NCBI GenBank assembly: GCA_030622705.1
Contig: JAUXFU010000013.1
Coordinates: 1-10,975 of the forward strand
From: Candidatus Omnitrophota bacterium
GTDB lineage: Bacteria > Omnitrophota > Koll11 > Gygaellales > JAHJCI01
Reading direction: 5' to 3'
DNA length: 10,975 nt
Of this stretch, positions 1 to 6,451 are shown in pieces (positions within the stretch are counted from its first letter, which is position 1; each line of letters begins with the position of its first letter). Both the position numbers and the translations under genes were made by a program. The notes beneath the pieces are model-generated. The model made no database searches. It saw only the letters and a list, made by a program, of their open reading frames with translations, and had not been told where the DNA came from.

Positions 1-1
1 A

Positions 2-748
2 TTAACTGTTTATCCCCGGGTATTTGACATCCATTATCTGCCCTCTTTTATGAAAGGCATGGTTACGCCGCGCTATGGGCCGCACGCAAGCAGGCGAAGC
101 GGCGAATACGAAGAATTCTACGGTATCCGCGAATATCGCCAGGAAGACGGATTGCGTAAAATTCACTGGCTATCCACGGCAAGACACAATAAATTAATTG
201 TCAGGCATTTTGAGCAAAGCGGTATTAACGCCATAACTATTATTCTGGACCTGAAACGAGAAAACAATTTAGGATTTGGTAAAGAATCCACACTTGAATA
301 CGCAATTAAGATTGCCGCTTCATTGAGCAGGTATTTTCTTAACCAAGGCTGCGTAGTCCAACTTCTTGCCTACGCAGATAAACCCTTAATTTCCAGTTTC
401 GGACAAGACCCATCGCATTTCTCTACCATATTGGAACTATTAACTCAAGCGCAATCCAACGGCTATTATTCTTTAGGCCAGGCGTTAGCAATATTAAACT
501 CCTTTATTCCTCCCGCATCTACGCTGGCAATAATAAGATTAGACAATGACTTAGAAGTACCCTATGCCTTAAAACAGCTCGTGTATGCAAAAAATATCTC
601 AATAATCGACATGCAGCTCGCAACCTCTACCTTTGATAAATACGCGCTAAAATCTGATGAGTATAATATCCAGATAAAAAACTCGGATATTCAAACTTAT
701 CGGATCTCGTGTGGAACAAATTTAGAGAACAGCTTTAACCCAATATAA
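2..748 (+). CDS. DUF58 domain protein, 5' end outside the window
   Basis: The reading frame is open from base 2, so the gene begins upstream and only its last 248 codons are present; the Met at position 50 is internal. Just before that Met the frame reads LTVYPRVFDI, which matches the 'VYPR' strand that opens the DUF58 core. It is followed by the family's REYRQEDGLRKIHW segment and 'ARHNKLIVRHFEQ' (family form: ReYrpGDplRrIhWkasAr...LlvrefE). The rest resembles a von Willebrand A-like fold (IIILDLKREN, then an amphipathic helix and VVQLLAYA), but a clear metal-site DxSxS is absent. DUF58 proteins usually sit beside a MoxR ATPase and transglutaminase-like membrane proteins. The next gene, 5 nt downstream, is such a TgpA relative, which supports an operon with a role at the cell envelope. 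The exact biochemical role is unknown. Confidence 0.85.
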   Translation, partial: LTVYPRVFDIHYLPSFMKGMVTPRYGPHASRRSGEYEEFYGIREYRQEDGLRKIHWLSTARHNKLIVRHFEQSGINAITIILDLKRENNLGFGKESTLEYAIKIAASLSRYFLNQGCVVQLLAYADKPLISSFGQDPSHFSTILELLTQAQSNGYYSLGQALAILNSFIPPASTLAIIRLDNDLEVPYALKQLVYAKNISIIDMQLATSTFDKYALKSDEYNIQIKNSDIQTYRISCGTNLENSFNPI

Positions 749-753
749 GCATT

Positions 754-2088
754 ATGCTGTTTATACATGTAATAACCGGATTATTGATTGCGCTTTCGCT
801 ATTATCCCTTAGGACTGGTTTTGTTAGCTCGAGCGGCTTTATCGCATTCTCCCTTCTTGGCCTTGTCACAAGCTGGCAGCAACAAAAAAAGAATAAATCT
901 ATACCCTATCTAAAAATCCTCCTGAATATCACATTTATTGCCCTGACAATTAAGGCATTATTGCCCTTTTTTATCAATAAACCCTCAGATATACTCGAAG
1001 GCCTGATAAAAACCTGGATTTATTTCCTGATCCTGTCTACTTTTAGCATCCGCTCTGAACGGGATTACTATTTTATTCACATATCTTCATTGGGGCTTAT
1101 TATTTTTTCCTGCCTTGAGAAAACTACGCCGGGGATAATCCTGTTGAATTATATATTAGCTTTCTTCATTATCTGGATTATTGCTTTAAGAGGACTAAGT
1201 TTATCAAAAGATACCATGAGAATAAAACAAGCCCTCGATCATAAGAAAGGATTCTACCGGGAATTTAAGATTATTGGTGTCTTCCTGCTGGCAACGGCTA
1301 TTATTACCCTGCCCATATTCTTAATTATCCCGCGCCTTGATACCTCCCTGCCCCTGTTTCTTCATTTTGTCAAACAAAAAAACATTTCAACCTATACTGA
1401 TTTCACGGGCAAAAGCCTAATATCCTTTTTCTCCCCCAGCAACATGAAGCTATCGCTATCCGAAGTCAAAAAGAAAGAATCCGAGGTAAATGGAATAAAC
1501 AGAAATCTTAAGACTAAGGCGGGGGCTATTGACCTGCGGGGGGCTAAAACCAGACCCGTTTTCTGGCACTCTGATAAAGAAACGCCTTCAGGGCAAGAAA
1601 AAGTGAAAGAAAAAGTAAAAAGGCAGGGGAGTTTTGCTGCTTTATTAATCCGCCTTTTGATTCTGGCAATATTCTTAACATTGTTCTCTTTAGTGTATTG
1701 TATATTTCTATTTTTCCTGCCCTATCTGAAAGATAAAAATAAGATTAAAACCGCTTCAAGAGAACTTAAACACAATATTTTTATACTCCTGCTTTTTAAT
1801 TTCCTTTGCCGGGTGTTAAATATATTCGGCTATGGATATCCGGTGGTTACTGATCCTGAAGAACATTCAATTGAAATCAGCAGAAAATTCGGGCATTTAC
1901 AAAACGAGCTTAAATTTATAACGGCTCTTTTCTTAAAAGCCAGATATAGCAGCCACCAGATTATCAAGGAAGAAACGAAAAAGGCGCTTTCTTCATACGC
2001 AAAGATATTAAAGGAACTTAAAAAATCCGGCACTTTTTGGCAAAGGGTAATTTTAAGGTTGGATTTTGTGTTTAGGCTTGAATTTTAA
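754..2088 (+). CDS. TgpA-like polytopic membrane protein (DUF3488-like) without a transglutaminase core
   Basis: A 444-residue protein with about seven hydrophobic segments in residues 1-193 (for example 4-20, 52-74, 106-122, 127-145 and 173-193). The block ends in 'LPIFLIIPRLD', the PRL signature that closes the DUF3488 membrane domain of TgpA-type proteins. A polar linker (about 195-293) leads to a further membrane segment (about 294-325) and another hydrophobic stretch (about 340-360). The cytoplasmic tail (about 361-444), with 'LKFITALFLKARYSS', resembles DUF4129. In full TgpA proteins a transglutaminase core with Cys-His-Asp lies where the short linker is here, and I see no such triad. 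The start follows the DUF58 stop by 5 nt and has no clear Shine-Dalgarno, so translation may be coupled. Assignment rests on layout and short motifs, so family membership is likely but not certain. Confidence 0.65.
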   Translation: MLFIHVITGLLIALSLLSLRTGFVSSSGFIAFSLLGLVTSWQQQKKNKSIPYLKILLNITFIALTIKALLPFFINKPSDILEGLIKTWIYFLILSTFSIRSERDYYFIHISSLGLIIFSCLEKTTPGIILLNYILAFFIIWIIALRGLSLSKDTMRIKQALDHKKGFYREFKIIGVFLLATAIITLPIFLIIPRLDTSLPLFLHFVKQKNISTYTDFTGKSLISFFSPSNMKLSLSEVKKKESEVNGINRNLKTKAGAIDLRGAKTRPVFWHSDKETPSGQEKVKEKVKRQGSFAALLIRLLILAIFLTLFSLVYCIFLFFLPYLKDKNKIKTASRELKHNIFILLLFNFLCRVLNIFGYGYPVVTDPEEHSIEISRKFGHLQNELKFITALFLKARYSSHQIIKEETKKALSSYAKILKELKKSGTFWQRVILRLDFVFRLEF

Positions 2089-2126
2089 CCCACTAAGCAT
2101 CCCTTCGAGTGTGTATTGGCAGAAAA

Positions 2127-3173
2127 TTAACTTATGAGGGTTTCAGCAATCTGGATGGCATTTAGGGCAGCTCCTTTAAGCAGGTTATCTGAAACTACCC
2201 ATAGCCAGAGGCCATTTTTCTGGAATGGGTCATTTCTTATGCGGCCAACAAATACCTCATCCCTTCCCTCACAATTCAAAGGAAGAGGATAGAGATTTTC
2301 CCGGGGGCGGTCAATTACCCTTATTCCTTTTGTTTGAGACAAGATTTGTTTAACCTTTACGGCAGAGAGAGGTCTCTTTGTTTCAACATAAACTGCCTCA
2401 CAATGGCCTGTTCTCACCGGAATCCGCACGCAGGTAGCAGAAATCTTGATTCGGGTATCGTGCATAATCTTATGAGTTTCGCGAACCATCTTCCATTCCT
2501 CGGATGTATATCCGGCCTCCTGAAAGCTGCCGATATGAGGAAAGGCATTAAAGGCGAGCTGTTGAGGTAAAACTCTCGAGGCAGCATGCGAAATATAGGA
2601 CACAGGAGCTTTCTCCTGCTTCCTGCTTCCTGCTTCCTGCTTCGCCATAATCTCCTTAGTCTCTTCCCAAAGCTGTTTTACAGCCCCCTGACCAGCTCCG
2701 GAGGCAGCCTGAAAGGTAGTTACAACTATCCGCTTAATCCCCGCCTTCCTATATATCGGCCATAGCGCTATTACCATTTGGATAGTAGAACAATTAGGAT
2801 TGGCAATTATACCTTTATGCTTTTTAATATCCCCGGCATTTACCTCAGGGATAACCAAAGGCACACCCTGTTTCATCCGAAAATCAGCCCCGTTATCAAT
2901 TACCACGCTACCTCTTTTAACTGCATCAGGAGCAAATATAATTGCTGCGCCCTTCTCTCCCTCGGTTCCGGCAAACAAAGCTATGTCTATACCATCAAAA
3001 CCATCAGGAGAAATAGCCTTTACCTTATACGTAACCCGGTCTACCTGAATATTACGGCTTGAGCGCGCAAAGACACGCAGCTGCTTAACCGGAAATTTAC
3101 GCAGCCGCAGACTGCGCAGCATCTGAATACCAACTGCCCCTACGCCAACAACGGCTACATTGTATTTTTTCAT
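2127..3173 (-). CDS. asd: Aspartate-semialdehyde dehydrogenase
   Basis: NADPH-dependent reduction of aspartyl phosphate to aspartate semialdehyde, the branch point to Lys/diaminopimelate, Thr and Met; cytoplasmic. The 348-residue protein has the N-terminal nucleotide loop GVGAVG (10-15), the catalytic Cys128 in NPNCST, Gln155 in TFQAASGAG, the substrate-binding segment EEWK (225-228), the catalytic His257 in RTGHCEAVYVE and the C-terminal helix DNLLKGAALNAIQIAE. I chose the ATG at 3173 rather than an upstream in-frame one at 3197: it starts the homologous region and has GGAGAG seven to eight bases upstream. The leuB stop lies 1 nt before this ATG, so the two are probably translationally coupled. 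A run KQEAGSRKQEK (about 178-188), encoded by a heptanucleotide tandem repeat, is an insertion of about 12 residues relative to the usual family sequence in a variable loop. leuB-asd adjacency is common in Proteobacteria. Confidence 0.95.
   Translation of the reverse strand: MKKYNVAVVGVGAVGIQMLRSLRLRKFPVKQLRVFARSSRNIQVDRVTYKVKAISPDGFDGIDIALFAGTEGEKGAAIIFAPDAVKRGSVVIDNGADFRMKQGVPLVIPEVNAGDIKKHKGIIANPNCSTIQMVIALWPIYRKAGIKRIVVTTFQAASGAGQGAVKQLWEETKEIMAKQEAGSRKQEKAPVSYISHAASRVLPQQLAFNAFPHIGSFQEAGYTSEEWKMVRETHKIMHDTRIKISATCVRIPVRTGHCEAVYVETKRPLSAVKVKQILSQTKGIRVIDRPRENLYPLPLNCEGRDEVFVGRIRNDPFQKNGLWLWVVSDNLLKGAALNAIQIAETLIS
2614..2641. repeat. Heptanucleotide tandem repeat (TCCTGCT)x4 inside asd
   Basis: Four perfect consecutive copies of TCCTGCT on the plus strand (AGCAGGA on the asd sense strand). 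Three units equal 21 nt, so the array encodes a seven-residue period (KQEAGSR then KQE). A change of one unit would shift the asd frame, whereas changes of three units keep it. Confidence 0.9.
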
Positions 3174-3174
3174 C

Positions 3175-4230
3175 TTAACTCTCCAAATACTCAACAACCA
3201 AATCCCCTACCCCGGAAGTTGAGTACCCCATTCTGCCCGCAGCCAAAGATTTCAATTTGGTTCTGGCCACCTTAATTACGGAATTCTCAACAGCCTTGGC
3301 TGCCAAAGGTTCTCCTAAATTCTCCAGCATCATCGAAAGCGCGCAGATAGCCGCGAGAGGATTAATTATGTTACGGCCCGTATATTTAGGAGCAGAACCT
3401 CCAATAGGCTCAAACATCGAAACACCCGCTGGATTGATATTCCCGCCGGCGGCAATCCCCATACCTCCCTGGATCATCGCTCCTAAATCAGTAATAATAT
3501 CCCCAAACATATTATCGGTTACGATTACATCAAACCATTCGGGATTCTTAATAAACCACATACACGTCGCGTCCACATGAGCATAATCCGTCTGAATATC
3601 AGGATACTGCTTGGCGACATCCTTAAAAGTCCTCTCCCATAAATCCCAGGCAAAGGTAAGAACGTTGGTTTTACCACAAAGAGTAAGCTTTTTCTTTTTA
3701 TTACGCCGGCGCGTATATTCAAACGCATAGCGTATACAACGCTCAACACCCCTGCGGGTATTATAGGAAGTCTGTATAGCGATCTCATCGGATGAACCCT
3801 TATCCCGGAACTCCCCCATTCCCTTGTATAAACCTTCTGAGTTTTCCCGCACAACTACAAAATCTATATCCGCGGGTGTTTTATCCTTTAAACAACAAAA
3901 TTTTTCCGTATAAAGCTTTACCGGACGAAGATTGATATACTGATCAAGCCCAAAACGCAGCTTCAGCAATATCCCACATTCCAATATCCCCGGTTTTACC
4001 TCAGGATGCCCAATCGCGCCTAAATAAATAGCATTAAAGCCCCGCATCCGGGATAATTCTTCATCAGTCAGGATGTTGCCGGTTTTTAAAAACCGCTCGC
4101 CCCCAAAATCAAAAACCTGCGTGTCGTATTTAAAATTGAATTTCTCAGCTGCTGCCTGAAGAACCTTCAAGCCCTCATTTACTACCTCTGGCCCCGTCCC
4201 ATCCCCGGGAATTACGGCAATTTTATGCAT
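3175..4230 (-). CDS. leuB: 3-isopropylmalate dehydrogenase-type beta-decarboxylating dehydrogenase
   Basis: Oxidative decarboxylation of 3-isopropylmalate to 2-ketoisocaproate is the likely role, given leuC and leuD directly upstream. The 351-residue protein begins MHKIAVIPGDGTGPEVV. It has the substrate arginines at 92, 102 (NLRP) and 128, catalytic Lys187 (GKTNV) and Asp220 (HVD), and metal-binding Asp244 and Asp248 (GDIITD). Leu88-Leu89 match the pocket pair that holds the isopropyl group in LeuB. Two motifs are IDH-like instead: RENSEGLY (128-135) replaces the usual LeuB ELTGG motif, and PKY (281-283) has Lys-Tyr where NAD-linked LeuB has Asp-Ile. Homoisocitrate or tartrate dehydrogenase relatives are therefore possible alternatives. 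An in-frame ATG at 4245 lies inside the upstream repeat element and is an unlikely start; homology begins at 4230, though no good Shine-Dalgarno precedes it. The stop lies 1 nt before the asd start. Confidence 0.85.
   Translation of the reverse strand: MHKIAVIPGDGTGPEVVNEGLKVLQAAAEKFNFKYDTQVFDFGGERFLKTGNILTDEELSRMRGFNAIYLGAIGHPEVKPGILECGILLKLRFGLDQYINLRPVKLYTEKFCCLKDKTPADIDFVVVRENSEGLYKGMGEFRDKGSSDEIAIQTSYNTRRGVERCIRYAFEYTRRRNKKKKLTLCGKTNVLTFAWDLWERTFKDVAKQYPDIQTDYAHVDATCMWFIKNPEWFDVIVTDNMFGDIITDLGAMIQGGMGIAAGGNINPAGVSMFEPIGGSAPKYTGRNIINPLAAICALSMMLENLGEPLAAKAVENSVIKVARTKLKSLAAGRMGYSTSGVGDLVVEYLES
3179..3184 (-). promoter_or_regulatory. Ribosome binding site of asd
   Basis: The sense strand reads GGAGAG, five bases before the G preceding the ATG at 3173, and it overlaps the last codons of leuB. 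This site decides the asd start over the in-frame ATG at 3197. Confidence 0.7.
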
Positions 4231-4234
4231 TTTT

Positions 4235-4396
4235 AATGAGCACATAACTTATGGAGCACGAAGTGCGCCATAAGTTATAAGTGCGAATTAAACCCTTGAC
4301 ATTTTACTTAAATCACTTTTTCGCTAAAAAATGTCAAGGGTAAGTTCGGACACATAAGTTATGTTCGCTTCGCTCCATAACTTATGTCCTCACTTA
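4235..4396 (-). repeat. 162-bp palindromic repeat element, copy A (leuD-leuB gap)
   Basis: This element recurs at 8074-8235 at an offset of exactly 3839 bases. From 4292 to 4396 the two copies differ at one base. The ends are inverted repeats: TGAGCACATAACTTATGG inward from 4237 and TGAGGACATAAGTTATGG inward from 4392 on the other strand, 16 of 18 identical. Three hairpins fill the element: 4244-4278 (11-bp stem with an inner GCAC/GTGC, plus an outer GCAC/GTGC over a 2-nt bulge), 4292-4341 (14-bp perfect stem) and 4352-4387 (12-bp perfect stem, 12-nt loop). No ORF is contained and no clear target duplication is visible. Strand is given by the orientation of the flanking genes. A MITE-like or REP-like element is the best description. 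The leuD stop codon falls inside it. Confidence 0.9.
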
Positions 4397-4872
4397 TTTT
4401 TAATATAATTCATCAACCCGCCACAGAGAATAATCTCTTGTAAGAATCCGGTGAAGGGTTGAGTCTTATAAATCTCTTTTTGACTTAGGTTTTTAATTAT
4501 ACCGCTGTTTATATCAATCTCCAATCTGTCTTTAGCCCCAATCTTATCTATGTCTTCACACTCCAAAAAAGGCAATCCGATATTAATCGCATTCCTAAAG
4601 AATATTGCCGCAAAGCTTCTGGCAATCACCGCATTTATACCACAGCCCCTTATTGCCACAGGAGCGTGCTCCCGGGACGAACCACATCCGAAATTCTTTC
4701 CCGCTACGATAATATCGCCTGTTTTAACAACCCTGCTGAAATCCGGTCTGATAGTCTCCATGCAGTGGCTCCCCAATTCTCCGGCATCAGTCGAAATCAG
4801 ATATTTAGCGGCAATAATATCGTCGGTATTTATATTATCCCCAAATTTGTGAACCTTACCCTTAATAATCAT
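4390..4872 (-). CDS. leuD: 3-isopropylmalate dehydratase small subunit
   Basis: The swivel subunit of isopropylmalate isomerase, which pairs with LeuC to convert 2- to 3-isopropylmalate. The 160-residue length is that of the short archaeal-type LeuD (about 160-170), not the roughly 200-residue enterobacterial form. It shows NTDDI (15-19), the substrate-loop segment YLIS (24-27) and the signature GCGSSREHA (62-70). Homoaconitase-type small subunits tend to have an Arg in the loop (YLR-), and its absence here favours isopropylmalate, though this is a weak indicator. GAGGGA lies 3 nt before the start, a closely spaced site. The last codons and the TGA stop lie within repeat element copy A, so the C-terminus (NYIKNK) may have been changed by the insertion. 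It is separated from leuC by 211 bp and from leuB by 159 bp, wide gaps for this operon, both filled by palindromic repeats. Confidence 0.93.
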   Translation of the reverse strand: MIIKGKVHKFGDNINTDDIIAAKYLISTDAGELGSHCMETIRPDFSRVVKTGDIIVAGKNFGCGSSREHAPVAIRGCGINAVIARSFAAIFFRNAINIGLPFLECEDIDKIGAKDRLEIDINSGIIKNLSQKEIYKTQPFTGFLQEIILCGGLMNYIKNK

Positions 4873-4889
4873 CTATCCCTCGCTCAGTA

Positions 4890-4918
4890 GTAACCAGATT
4901 AAGAGTAACCAGTAACCG
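4890..4918. repeat. Short interrupted heptanucleotide repeat GTAACCR
   Basis: GTAACCA at 4890-4896, an 8-nt spacer, then GTAACCA and GTAACCG in tandem at 4905-4918, just upstream of leuD. The same seven-base period appears in leuC (GTAATCY) and asd (TCCTGCT). Confidence 0.6.
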
Positions 4919-4924
4919 GAAGTT

Positions 4925-5055
4925 AAATTACAAGCACCAAATAACAAATCACAAACAATATACAATTACCAAAATTACAATGAGCAAAACCATATCGGTT
5001 TTGGTCATTTGGTAATTAGAATTTGTAATTTGTTTGGAATTGTATTTTGGAATTT
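4925..5055. repeat. AT-rich imperfect palindrome of about 130 bp (leuC-leuD gap)
   Basis: The two halves are imperfect inverted copies of each other around a centre at about 4994. Exact stems include CAAAACC (4985-4991) with GGTTTTG (4997-5003), and AATTACCAAA (4964-4973) with TTTGGTAATT (5008-5017). Beyond these, both arms are made of related A/C-rich words such as ACAAATNACAAAC and CCAAACAAATTACAAA. No ORF and no convincing promoter is seen inside. Its sequence is unrelated to the 162-bp element, so it represents another family of intergenic repeat or a degenerate MITE. As RNA in the leu transcript it would fold into one long broken hairpin between leuC and leuD. Confidence 0.75.
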
Positions 5056-5083
5056 AAACATTCTGGTTTCTTTGAAGCTTTAC

Positions 5084-6391
5084 TTATATCTCCTCTGGAT
5101 GCGTAATTCTTCCTGTTATGCTGGATGCTGCTGCAACTGCCGGGCTGGCTAAATAAACAAAAGACTTAGGGCTGCCCATCCTGCCGACAAAATTACGGTT
5201 CGTAGTTGCCAGGCATGTTTCGCCTTCAGCCAGAACTCCCATATGCCCCCCCAGACACGGCCCACAGGTTGGTGTAGAAAATAAGCCGCCGGCTTTAACA
5301 AAAATCTCGGTCAAGCCTTCATTTACCGAATCAAGATAAATCTTCTGGGTAGCAGGAATTATAATCATTCTCAGGCCGGGCTTAATCTTCCTGCCCTTTA
5401 ATATCCCTGCCGCAATCCTTAAATCCGAAATCCTGCCGTTGGTGCAAGAACCAATTACAACCTGGTCAATCTTAATACCGCTTAACGCACTTACCGGCTT
5501 AACATTCCCGGGTAAATGCGGACAAGAAACCTGTGGCTCTAACATAGAAACTTCCCACTCGTAAATCTTTTCATAATGAGCATCCTTATCGCTGTTTAAC
5601 TTTGTCTGCAGCTTGTGGTAATCTGTAATCCGTAATCTCTTTCTAGCGGGCATGGATCTTGAATTATGCGCTTGCTTAACATAATCAAAAGTGATCTCAT
5701 CCGGCTCAATAACACCGGCACGCGCCCCTGCCTCAATAGCCATATTACACATGGTAAATCTATCATCAATAGGTAACTTACGAATTACCTTCCCTGAAAA
5801 TTCCATAACCATAGACATTGCTCCGTCCACGCCGATTTTACCAATAGTATATAGTATTAAATCCTTCCCCCCAACCCACTTGCTTAATTTACCGGTATAG
5901 ATAAACCTCAATGAACGCGGCACCTTCAACCAGCACTTTCCGTCAACAAAAACACGGGCCAAGTCTGTTGAGCCAACCCCGGTAGAAAAGCAGCCCAGTG
6001 CCCCATAGGTGCAGGTATGCGAATCTGCGCCGATAACCAAATCGCCGGAAGAAACCAAACCCTTCTCCGGCAATAGGGCATGCTCAATGCCCATACGGCC
6101 CACCTCGAAATAATTTTTAATCTTCTGTTCAGCTGCAAAATCAGCTAAAATCTTAGCTTGATTAGCGCTTCTTAAGTCCTTGGCGGGGAGAAAATGATCA
6201 GGGACAAGAACGATCTTACCGGGATTAAATACCTTCCTGAATCCTGCCTTCCTGAACTTCTCAATTGCTAAAGGCGCTGTAATATCATTACCCAGAGCTA
6301 AATCTACTTTTGCCTCAATAAAGTCGCCCGGACTTATCTGCTTGCTATCAGTATGTAAAAGTAATATCTTCTCGGCAATTGTATATGGCAT
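5084..6391 (-). CDS. leuC: 3-isopropylmalate dehydratase large subunit (archaeal-type)
   Basis: The aconitase-family catalytic subunit of isopropylmalate isomerase, carrying a [4Fe-4S] cluster. The 435-residue protein has the three cluster ligands Cys316 (GSCTNGR), Cys376 and Cys379 (CGPCLGGH), the conserved GADSHTCTYGALG (121-133) and the C-terminal TTNRNFVGRMG. Length and motifs match the 420-residue archaeal/bacterial-II LeuC class, which works with a short LeuD such as the one downstream. Between FDYVK and SDKDA (about 239-270) it has about 16 residues more than usual members. Part of that insert (RLRITDYH) is encoded by a heptanucleotide repeat. The start follows fabF by 60 bp. Upstream GGGG at about 12 nt is a poor ribosome site, so a slightly different start cannot be excluded. 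Homoaconitase or citramalate-pathway roles are alternatives; leuA is not present in the window. Confidence 0.94.
   Translation of the reverse strand: MPYTIAEKILLLHTDSKQISPGDFIEAKVDLALGNDITAPLAIEKFRKAGFRKVFNPGKIVLVPDHFLPAKDLRSANQAKILADFAAEQKIKNYFEVGRMGIEHALLPEKGLVSSGDLVIGADSHTCTYGALGCFSTGVGSTDLARVFVDGKCWLKVPRSLRFIYTGKLSKWVGGKDLILYTIGKIGVDGAMSMVMEFSGKVIRKLPIDDRFTMCNMAIEAGARAGVIEPDEITFDYVKQAHNSRSMPARKRLRITDYHKLQTKLNSDKDAHYEKIYEWEVSMLEPQVSCPHLPGNVKPVSALSGIKIDQVVIGSCTNGRISDLRIAAGILKGRKIKPGLRMIIIPATQKIYLDSVNEGLTEIFVKAGGLFSTPTCGPCLGGHMGVLAEGETCLATTNRNFVGRMGSPKSFVYLASPAVAAASSITGRITHPEEI
5618..5638. repeat. Heptanucleotide tandem repeat (GTAATCY)x3 inside leuC
   Basis: Three units, GTAATCT, GTAATCC and GTAATCT, are contiguous on the plus strand and encode part of a LeuC insertion (residues about 252-259). 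Three units are 21 nt, so the frame is kept. Confidence 0.8.
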
Positions 6392-6400
6392 CGTCGTAAC

Positions 6401-6442
6401 CCCATACTTACGTATGGGTAATTTTGCAGGCGTAAGCCTGCA
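6401..6442. repeat. Pair of small palindromes in the fabF-leuC gap
   Basis: Two hairpins of the same design stand 6 nt apart. CCCATAC (6401-6407) pairs with GTATGGG (6412-6418) over loop TTAC. TGCAGGC (6425-6431) pairs with GCCTGCA (6436-6442) over loop GTAA. Each has a 7-bp perfect stem and a 4-nt loop. No T-run follows either stem on either strand, so they are not typical intrinsic terminators. They may be REP-like repeats or an mRNA processing or stability element between the fab and leu genes. Confidence 0.65.
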
Positions 6443-6451
6443 GTCCTATGA

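Noticed and set aside
1830..2033. Minus-strand ORF inside the TgpA-like gene, and similar ORFs opposite fab, leu and asd genes
   Set aside because: They lie opposite well-supported genes, lack recognisable motifs and ribosome sites, and are explained as shadow frames.
2089..2126. Terminator between the convergent TgpA-like gene and asd
   Set aside because: The 38 bp contain no convincing stem followed by a T-run in either direction.
4231..4245. Longer LeuB start at 4245
   Set aside because: The extra five codons come from the repeat element, have no homology to LeuB and no ribosome site.
4295..4330. TTGACA in the element as a -35 promoter box
   Set aside because: TTGACA is present on both strands because of the palindrome, but no acceptable -10 box occurs 16-18 bp downstream on either strand.
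4292..4341. Middle hairpin of the repeat element as an intrinsic terminator
   Set aside because: No T-run follows the stem on either strand; the bases after it are mixed (TTTAATTCG on one side, AAGTTCGG on the other).
4992..5083. Promoter for leuD inside the AT-rich gap
   Set aside because: Several TATATT-like words occur by virtue of AT-richness, but none is paired with a good -35 at the right distance.
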